Positions 32,801 to 38,778 of a DNA stretch of 38,778 bases are shown here, in pieces. Numbering within the stretch: position 1 is the stretch's first letter; each line of letters begins with the position of its first letter. The DNA is from Verrucomicrobiota bacterium (GTDB lineage: Bacteria; Bacteroidota; Bacteroidia; Chitinophagales; UBA8649), in NCBI GenBank assembly GCA_017853115.1, contig JAFMKE010000005.1, forward strand, positions 1-38,778, read 5' to 3'. Under the pieces are notes generated by a model. It was not told the origin of the DNA. It saw only the letters and a list, made by a program, of their open reading frames with translations, and did not search any database. Made by a program: the position numbers and the translations under genes.

Positions 32801-33916
32801 ATGATTAGCTACTGGGAAAAAGTAAGTTTCTTAAATTACGATTATGTCATTGTAGGCGGCGGGATCGTTGGTTTTTCTACCGCACTTAGTCTTCGAGACA
32901 ACTATCCCAAAGCGAGTATATTAGTCTTAGAATCAGGTTTCTTGCCTTCTGGCGCAAGTACTAAAAATGCTGGTTTCGCTTGTGTTGGGAGCCTAAGCGA
33001 AATTATAGAAGATTTGCGCACCCATACCGAAGACGAGGTCTGCGAGCTAGTAAAGCTTCGAAAAGATGGCTTAGAACTGCTAAAAAAACGCTTGGGTGAG
33101 AATAGGATTGGCTACCAAGGCTACGGAAGCCATGAGTTAATTTTCCACCATGAACTTCATTTGCTCGAACACATTAAAAAAATCAACACACTTCTAAGCA
33201 ACATTTATGCTGTTCCAATTTTTGAAGAACGCGCTCAGGATATTTCAAGCTTTGGTTTTTCTTCCGAAGTAAAAACTACCATTTACAATCGCGCCGAAGG
33301 ATCCATTCACACGGGCAAAATGATGAAAAATCTAATAAGTAAAGCCCAATCCCTTGGTATTGAGTACAAGACTAGAAGTCAAGTAGTTGCATTGGACGAA
33401 GATAATACCGGCGTGTTAGTGCATATCAAAGATGAAGAAGGCCGTATCCGTGCAAACAAGGTTTTTATCTGTACCAATGCATTCAGTAAAACACTCCTCC
33501 CCGAGCTCGATTTGAAGCCAGGACGTGGACAAATTTTAATTACCAAGCCTATTCCCGGACTCTCCTTAAAAGGAACCTTTCACTTCGATCAAGGCTATTA
33601 TTATTTCAGGGAAATTGATGGACGCATATTGTTCGGTGGTGGACGAAATATAGATTTTATCAATGAGGAGAGCACCCTTGACGAATTGAATGAAAAAATA
33701 CAGCATGACCTCGAACAAAAACTTCGCCATTTGATTTTGCCGGGCTATGAAGTAGCAATCGATCAGCGCTGGACAGGAATTATGGCTTTCGGACCACAGA
33801 AAAAACCGATTGTACAAGCAATATCTCCTCGAATCTTTGCCGGTGTTCGCTTGGGCGGCATGGGTGTGGCTATCGGAAGTAAGCTTGGAGAGATGTTAGC
33901 AGAACTGGTCAATTAA
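32801..33916 (+). CDS. FAD-dependent oxidoreductase of the DAO family
   Basis: A 371 aa flavoprotein. The N-terminal FAD-binding motif is YDYVIVGGGIVGFSTALSL (GxGxxG) followed by an acidic residue in ILVLESGF. A GASTKNAGFACVGSLSEI segment shows the pattern of D-amino-acid-oxidase/glycine-oxidase relatives. The C-terminal half has KVFICTNAFSKTLLPEL and RWTGIMAFGPQKKPIVQAIS, then GVRLGGMGVAIGSKLGEMLA. Substrate cannot be predicted: amino acids, amines or tRNA-modification intermediates are all used by relatives. It follows ffh by 17 bases. The 168-base gap to the ABC-F gene holds a weak hairpin (33955-33981) without a T run. Confidence 0.82.
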   Translation: MISYWEKVSFLNYDYVIVGGGIVGFSTALSLRDNYPKASILVLESGFLPSGASTKNAGFACVGSLSEIIEDLRTHTEDEVCELVKLRKDGLELLKKRLGENRIGYQGYGSHELIFHHELHLLEHIKKINTLLSNIYAVPIFEERAQDISSFGFSSEVKTTIYNRAEGSIHTGKMMKNLISKAQSLGIEYKTRSQVVALDEDNTGVLVHIKDEEGRIRANKVFICTNAFSKTLLPELDLKPGRGQILITKPIPGLSLKGTFHFDQGYYYFREIDGRILFGGGRNIDFINEESTLDELNEKIQHDLEQKLRHLILPGYEVAIDQRWTGIMAFGPQKKPIVQAISPRIFAGVRLGGMGVAIGSKLGEMLAELVN

Positions 33917-34084
33917 TTCTCCACAGCACCTAAACCATTCATAAGGCATAAACTTAATTACTGAGCATTCCGCAGTGATTAGGATTGAGCAGAAATCTAT
34001 TTGTAAATGATATAATTAAATAGATAAGAAAATTACTTGAATGCTCGCACTACCGGCTAAAGCATTTGTTGAGCTTTTCCCTTA

Positions 34085-35701
34085 CTAAAAAAGCCTTGCT
34101 CTTCTTTCCCGAACTCCCTCATCGGCCATATACTCATCGTAGGTAGTGAATTGCTTATCAATAAATCCACTTGGTCCAAACTCAAAAATTCGGTTGACAG
34201 ATGTTTGCATAAAAGAGTGATCTTGCGTGGTCAATAAAGCCACCCCTTTAAAGTCTTTCACGCCGTTGTTAAAAGCAGTAATGGATTCCAAATCCAAGTG
34301 TGAAGTTGGCTCATTCAACATGATAACATTCGCTTGCTGCAGCATGATTCGGGAAACCATACAACGCACCTTCTCCCCTCCTGATAATACTTTCACACTC
34401 TTGAAACTCTCTTCACCGGTGAACAACATTTTACCTAAGAAGCCACGCACAAATGCTTCCTCTTTATTTTCCGAGTACTGACGCAACCAGTCGATCAAGT
34501 TCGCATCATTTCCTTCAAAATACTTTGAATTTTCATTGGGTAAATACGCATGTTTCACCGTCACTCCCCACTCAAACGAACCTGAAGTGGGCTGCAATTC
34601 ACCACTAAGAATCTGATAAAAAGCATCAGTTGCTCTACTATCCTTCGAGATCACACCCACTTTATCATCACGCGTTAGTGACAAGTTCAATCCAGAGAAT
34701 AAAACTTCGCCATCTTTTTCATAACCCAAGTTGTTTAAAGTAAGCACTTGGTTGCCTACTTCGCGTTCTTGCGTAAAGATGATGGCCGGATATTTACGGC
34801 TCGATGGCTTCATTTCTTCAATGTTAATTTTATCCAAGGCCTTCTTTCTCGAAGTGGCTTGCTTACTTTTTGCCGCGTTTGCACTGAATCGCGCAATAAA
34901 CTCTTTCAATTCTTTAATCTTCTCATCTGCCTTCTTGTTCTTAGCAGCTCGTTGAGCCAGCAACAATTGTGAACTCTCATACCAAAAGGTATAGTTTCCT
35001 GTAAACAACTGAATTTTACCAAAATCGATATCGGCTACATGCGTACAAACGGCATCTAAAAAGTGTCTATCGTGCGAAACTACAATCACGGTATTCTGAT
35101 AATCCGCCAAGAAGTTTTCAAGAAAGGCAATCGTATCAGCATCCAGGTCGTTGGTAGGCTCATCGAGCACCAATACATCGGGCTCACCAAAAATAGCTTG
35201 TGCCAACAAAACACGAATCTTTTCATTGGCCGTCAAATCAGCCATTTTTTTCTCTTGCTTATCCTTAGAAATACCGAGGTTACTTAGTAATTCTGAGGCA
35301 TCGCTTTCCGCATTCCATCCGTTGAGGTCAGCAAATTCAGCTTCCAAATCGCCGGCTCGTAGGCCATCTTCCTCCGAAAAATCAGGCTTAGCATATAAAG
35401 CATCCTTTTCTTGCATAATACTATATAGTACCGTATGCCCCATGATTACCGTTTCTAGGGCAGTATATTCGTCGTATTCGAAGTGATTTTGCTTAAGCAC
35501 AGATAAACGCGCACCAGGCTCAAGGTCAACCGATCCCGAGGTTGGTTCTTGTTCGCCTGTTAATATTTTCAGGAAAGTCGACTTCCCGGCGCCATTCGCT
35601 CCAATCACACCATAGCAGTTGCCTTTCGCGAAAGTCACATTGACTTCATCGAACAAAACTCGTTTACCAAATTGTAAGGAAATATTATTTGCTGAAAGCA
35701 T
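34085..35701 (-). CDS. ABC-F ATPase, YbiT-like, with one degenerate ATP site
   Basis: A 538 aa ribosome-associated type ABC-F protein with two nucleotide-binding domains and a charged linker (about 250-300, rich in Lys). Domain 1 has an intact Walker A (GANGAGKST, 34-42), Walker B (VLVLDEP) and H-loop His210, but its signature is LTANE (156-160). Domain 2 keeps LSGGE (439-443), but its P-loop is GVISKDSRAT (349-358) without the GxxxxGK(S/T) pattern; Walker B is IMLNEP (Asp to Asn463) and the H-loop His is Gln493. Because each site uses the Walker motifs of one domain and the signature of the other, one site is intact and the other wholly lost. E. coli YbiT, as I recall, has a poor first signature too, which supports orthology. 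ABC-F proteins act on ribosomes; none of its neighbours point to resistance. Confidence 0.9.
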   Translation of the reverse strand: MLSANNISLQFGKRVLFDEVNVTFAKGNCYGVIGANGAGKSTFLKILTGEQEPTSGSVDLEPGARLSVLKQNHFEYDEYTALETVIMGHTVLYSIMQEKDALYAKPDFSEEDGLRAGDLEAEFADLNGWNAESDASELLSNLGISKDKQEKKMADLTANEKIRVLLAQAIFGEPDVLVLDEPTNDLDADTIAFLENFLADYQNTVIVVSHDRHFLDAVCTHVADIDFGKIQLFTGNYTFWYESSQLLLAQRAAKNKKADEKIKELKEFIARFSANAAKSKQATSRKKALDKINIEEMKPSSRKYPAIIFTQEREVGNQVLTLNNLGYEKDGEVLFSGLNLSLTRDDKVGVISKDSRATDAFYQILSGELQPTSGSFEWGVTVKHAYLPNENSKYFEGNDANLIDWLRQYSENKEEAFVRGFLGKMLFTGEESFKSVKVLSGGEKVRCMVSRIMLQQANVIMLNEPTSHLDLESITAFNNGVKDFKGVALLTTQDHSFMQTSVNRIFEFGPSGFIDKQFTTYDEYMADEGVRERRARLF

Positions 35702-35738
35702 AGTTTAGGCTATTTTAATGCGTTAAAATTTAAGTGTG

Positions 35739-35746
35739 CAAAGCTA
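35739..35746 (-). promoter_or_regulatory. Candidate -7 element for the ABC-F gene
   Basis: The reverse strand reads TAGCTTTG (TAnnTTTG), 38 bases before the ABC-F ATG and 30 bases downstream of the beta-galactosidase stop. A clear TTG at -33 is not visible. Confidence 0.4.
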
Positions 35747-35775
35747 CGGATTTTTTCAGACCTTAGAAAAAACAC

Positions 35776-38700
35776 TTACCACTTAATCACATACTCCAGC
35801 TTATACTCCCCTTCTTTCAATATATACTTATCGTAAGGTTTTCTTCCCCACGAGTTGTCTCCACCCACCCCAGTCTGACCAAAATCGATATTTAACCAAG
35901 TGTAATCGCGCGTAGGAACATCCAAGGCTGTTTTGCCCGTTTTAACTTCCCCTTCATCGATATCGCTCAAGCTGTGTGGCCAGGCACTAAAGCTAAATCC
36001 CGTGCCGCGAATCTGAATCGTATCCTCCAAAGCCTGAAGCTGCAATGAATAGGTACTCGTTCGATTGCCATACTCTTGCGGTCGGATATACGGCATTTTT
36101 TGTACAAAAAGATTTTCTTCACCATCTACAGTCCGAATAGCAAACGCGTGGTCATCAAACCATTGCCCATCATAACGATCGATATAGTTTTCATAAGGTC
36201 CCATACCGAGATATTGCAAATTTGAATAGTCCTCAGGCAAAATCATGTAGCTTCCAATACGCGGAATCTCATCACTGTTTTTTAAACTGAAATCAAACTT
36301 CACTTTCATCAAGCCATCAGGATAAATGGTATAATCCACACTGTAATATCCCTTCTTTTGAGGCAACTCAAAGGCACTATGAATCACAAGGTAATTGCCA
36401 ATTGGCTCATAACTCAGTTCGATAAGCTCGCTCTCCTGAACAGCTGTTCGCCAGTAAGCCAGCCGTTTATTGGCCTTGTTGCCGTAATCATTATCCGTTA
36501 GCGCACGCCAGAAATTTACTCTTGGTCCCTCAATACACTTGAGCTTTCCATCTACATAAAAATTACTGATTCGCCCTTGGTCGGACAAGTCAAAAGACAA
36601 ACGCTCATTACGTATTTCATAGCCTTTTTCGTTGGCGACCCAGTCAAATTTGCTTTCAGTTTTCGTTGGCGCCCAAACGGGCAATTGCATTCTTCGCAGG
36701 AAGAAGTTTTTCTTATACGAAAACTCATCCTTTTCAATAGAAAAAGTAACTACCGCTGCATTAGAATCCAAGGCCAAATGGATTATAGTATCTGACAAGG
36801 GCTCGCAAGTCAGTGCGTCATAAGTCTGCACATATTCCTCACCTCTTGCAGTCCGCCAAGACATAATACATGTATAATCTTTCAAGTTTTCGGTCTCAAA
36901 ATCATTGATGAATTTGTAGGTATGGTAATCCACCATTTCGATTTGGACTGGACTTTGGGCATTTTTAATCGCAAAAGCACCCGGGTGTAGTTTGCCATCA
37001 GCGGCGATTACGCCATTCGCGCAAAAATTACCATCGCCTTGCAATCCACCGACATAGGGATGATCTTCGGGTTCAAAATGTCCGCCATAAGCCAAGAAGC
37101 GTTCTCCCTGTTCATTGGCTTTCCAAATCCCTTGATCACGCCAGTCCCAGACAAAACCACCTTGCACCCGTGGTTCGCTTCGGATAAAGTCCCACAAGTC
37201 ACTAAAATTTCCTGAGCTATTGCCCATCGCATGCGCATATTCAATCCAGATAAAGGGCTTATCATGATCTTTATCTACCAGCTTCTTCACCTTATCCATA
37301 GGCGCATACATATGGCCATTGAAGTCCGAATGCTTCTCCTTGATGGTATTTAGAAAAAAGTGGCGCTCATTAAATACCGGTCGATTATCCAATTCTTTTA
37401 GCATGTTGTATGCTTCGACCATGGTTTTACCCGTCCCTGTCTCATTGCCAACGCTCCACATAATAATTGAGGGATGATTTTTATCGCGCTGATACATGTT
37501 AAAAATTCTATCAAGCACTGCATCTTTATACTCGGGGTCAATTGCCAGATTATCAAAAGGGGCAAACATCATATAATAATGTCCTTCTACATTCGCCTCA
37601 TCACACACATAGAGTCCAAGCTCGTCACACAAGTCATAAAACATCGGATGATTAGGATAATGGGCCGTTCGGACCGCATTGAAGTTCAGTGCTTTAATAG
37701 CCAACAAATCTTTTCGCAAGCTATCCTCATTGAACACATTTCCCGTATATCCCACAGCATGTCCCCAGTTCGGGTCGTGTTCATGGCGATTAACACCTTT
37801 AATAAGCGCGGTATCGCCATTGATAAAAAACACACCCTCTTTTATTTCCAGGGAACGAAAACCTACTTTTTGCTCAACAGCTTGAATCATGTGGTCAGCT
37901 TCATCCAAAATATCAATGTGCAGCGTGTACAGATATGGATGCTGTGCTGACCAATATGTTACGTTTTGAATCTCACCGATAAAGGAAGTATAACTCCAAC
38001 TATTTGGCGTAAAAGCTTTCTCCGCTCGTCTCTGCCAGACAATGGTTCCATCCCTATCCAACAACTGAGCTTGAACTACATAACTGGACTGCGGATAAGT
38101 CAAGCCATGGGTATACATTTCGAGCGATATACTACCTGTTTGATTAGCGGAATTATAATCACACGCCACTTTAAAATCACCCAAGTTAAGGGCTGGCCGT
38201 TTATACAGATAAACATCCCGTTCGATACCCGCTAAACGCCACATATCCTGGTCTTCAAGGTAGGTGCCATCACAATATTTATAGACCTCCACCGCAATCT
38301 GATTCTCCCCTGCTTTTAAATGCGGTGAAGCCAAAAACGTTGTGGGAAGTTTTGAATCTTCACTATAGCCAAGGTATTGCCCATTGACCCAAACAAAAAA
38401 GCAGGAATTCACTCCACCGAAATGCAGCATAATTTCGTCCTTCGCGGGTGTCCAATCTTCCGGCAAAGAGAAGGTTTTCTTGTAAGAGCCCACCGGATTA
38501 AAATCGCGCGGAACATTCGGTTTATCTGGATTAAAAGGATACTTCCAATTGGTATAAATCGGATAGTCATAGCCGTAAAGCTGCCAGTCACTCGGCACAG
38601 CAATGCTCTCCCACCCTTGTGTATCAAAATTCTCCCGATAAAAATCCACAGGACGCTTTTCAGGTGTTAGGCTGTGGTGAAACAACCACTCACCGTTTAG

Positions 38701-38778
38701 CATGAGGTAATTGGGGTTCTGTGTGATGTGTCGAACATCGTCTTGGGTATCAAAGATAAAATGCGCATGAGACGGCAA
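35776..38778 (-). CDS. Beta-galactosidase, GH2 family (LacZ-like), 5' end beyond the window
   Basis: Retaining glycosidase of family GH2. The 1000 visible residues run from just inside the sugar-binding domain to the C-terminus. Motifs: WKYPFNPDKPNVPRDFNPVG, VNGQYLGYSEDSKLP, KGVNRHEHDPNWGHAV, then the acid/base Glu in MWSVGNETGTG (visible residue 446) and the nucleophile Glu in FIWIEYAHAMGNSSGNF (visible residue 513). The C-terminal LacZ domain 5 includes YLGMGPYENYIDRYDGQW. E. coli LacZ has 1024 residues, so only a few tens are missing at the N-terminus. The real start lies beyond 38778, and a signal peptide cannot be assessed. Related GH2 enzymes may act on other beta-galactosides. No polysaccharide-uptake genes are visible beside it in this window. 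Confidence 0.92.
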   Translation of the reverse strand: MPSHAHFIFDTQDDVRHITQNPNYLMLNGEWLFHHSLTPEKRPVDFYRENFDTQGWESIAVPSDWQLYGYDYPIYTNWKYPFNPDKPNVPRDFNPVGSYKKTFSLPEDWTPAKDEIMLHFGGVNSCFFVWVNGQYLGYSEDSKLPTTFLASPHLKAGENQIAVEVYKYCDGTYLEDQDMWRLAGIERDVYLYKRPALNLGDFKVACDYNSANQTGSISLEMYTHGLTYPQSSYVVQAQLLDRDGTIVWQRRAEKAFTPNSWSYTSFIGEIQNVTYWSAQHPYLYTLHIDILDEADHMIQAVEQKVGFRSLEIKEGVFFINGDTALIKGVNRHEHDPNWGHAVGYTGNVFNEDSLRKDLLAIKALNFNAVRTAHYPNHPMFYDLCDELGLYVCDEANVEGHYYMMFAPFDNLAIDPEYKDAVLDRIFNMYQRDKNHPSIIMWSVGNETGTGKTMVEAYNMLKELDNRPVFNERHFFLNTIKEKHSDFNGHMYAPMDKVKKLVDKDHDKPFIWIEYAHAMGNSSGNFSDLWDFIRSEPRVQGGFVWDWRDQGIWKANEQGERFLAYGGHFEPEDHPYVGGLQGDGNFCANGVIAADGKLHPGAFAIKNAQSPVQIEMVDYHTYKFINDFETENLKDYTCIMSWRTARGEEYVQTYDALTCEPLSDTIIHLALDSNAAVVTFSIEKDEFSYKKNFFLRRMQLPVWAPTKTESKFDWVANEKGYEIRNERLSFDLSDQGRISNFYVDGKLKCIEGPRVNFWRALTDNDYGNKANKRLAYWRTAVQESELIELSYEPIGNYLVIHSAFELPQKKGYYSVDYTIYPDGLMKVKFDFSLKNSDEIPRIGSYMILPEDYSNLQYLGMGPYENYIDRYDGQWFDDHAFAIRTVDGEENLFVQKMPYIRPQEYGNRTSTYSLQLQALEDTIQIRGTGFSFSAWPHSLSDIDEGEVKTGKTALDVPTRDYTWLNIDFGQTGVGGDNSWGRKPYDKYILKEGEYKLEYVIKW

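Noticed and set aside
33917-34084. Terminator or small RNA in the 168-base gap between the FAD oxidoreductase and the ABC-F gene
   Set aside because: The hairpin at 33955-33981 has a 9-base-pair stem with a wobble but no T run on either strand, and I see no promoter motif; support is too weak to list as a terminator.
35151-35486. Open frame of 111 codons on the plus strand
   Set aside because: It lies antisense inside the well-supported ABC-F gene, has no recognisable motif, and is a shadow frame.
34085-35701. Antibiotic-resistance ABC-F determinant
   Set aside because: The sequence resembles the housekeeping YbiT group and sits among core genes, with no sign of transfer.
37474-37950. Open frame of 158 codons on the plus strand
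   Set aside because: It is antisense to the beta-galactosidase catalytic region, whose GH2 motifs are clear; no independent evidence for translation.

Overview
The window looks like a chromosomal, largely housekeeping stretch of a Bacteroidota genome, most likely of the Flavobacteriales (possibly Cryomorphaceae/Schleiferiaceae-like; the family is a guess). The signs are: AT-rich genes; short leaders without Shine-Dalgarno sequences; TAnnTTTG-type -7 promoter elements; a PorV/PorQ-family protein and a large protein with a type IX-like C-terminal domain; a long-form (484 aa) GAPDH; a 289 aa primary sigma factor; and a ribosomal protein fused to a helix-hairpin-helix tail. I see no tRNA, rRNA, CRISPR array, transposon or phage gene, and no gene-free gap longer than 300 bases.

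Layout. 1-2298 (-): GT2 glycosyltransferase, ECF sigma factor and rsmG, overlapping or nearly so. 2297-4537 (+): tgt and an LptG-type permease; tgt and the glycosyltransferase share bases of their start codons. 4545-8728: dnaB (-), a flippase-like membrane protein (-), ruvC (+), a HIT protein (-) and greA (-). 8805-18181 (-): a three-gene outer-membrane operon (TonB-dependent receptor, 1361 aa secreted protein, PorV-OmpA fusion) with a promoter in front and a hairpin terminator behind. 18298-20006 (-): 2-hydroxyacid dehydrogenase and rsmA. 20063-22527 (+): M17 leucyl aminopeptidase and pdxA. 22524-24466 (-): def, ruvX, rpmA (L27 with a long C-terminal extension) and rplU, with a terminator between rpmA and ruvX. 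24590-28324 (-): an envelope operon of LptF-type permease, PAP2 phosphatase and ArnT-like glycosyltransferase, all with GTG starts. 28363-28743 (-): START-like protein. 28927-33916 (+): rpoD, long GAPDH, ffh and an FAD oxidoreductase. 34085-38778 (-): a YbiT-like ABC-F ATPase and a GH2 beta-galactosidase cut by the window edge.

How the genes fit together. Most are core functions: translation and RNA modification (rsmG, rsmA, tgt, def, rplU, rpmA), transcription (rpoD, ECF sigma, greA), replication and recombination (dnaB, ruvC, ruvX), membrane targeting (ffh), and both LPS-export permease families in separate operons. The most distinctive unit is the TonB receptor / secreted protein / PorV-OmpA operon, which reads as one outer-membrane uptake or export assembly whose substrate is unknown.

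No clearly new defence or mobile system is present. The observations I would check first are: the HhH domain on L27 rather than on its neighbour L21; the PorV-OmpA fusion operon; coordinated loss of one of the two ATP sites in the ABC-F protein; loss of the Zn-binding cysteines in Tgt; an SSB-tail-like end on DnaB with a perfect DnaA box upstream of its gene; and terminator hairpins placed in the leaders of greA and ruvX.
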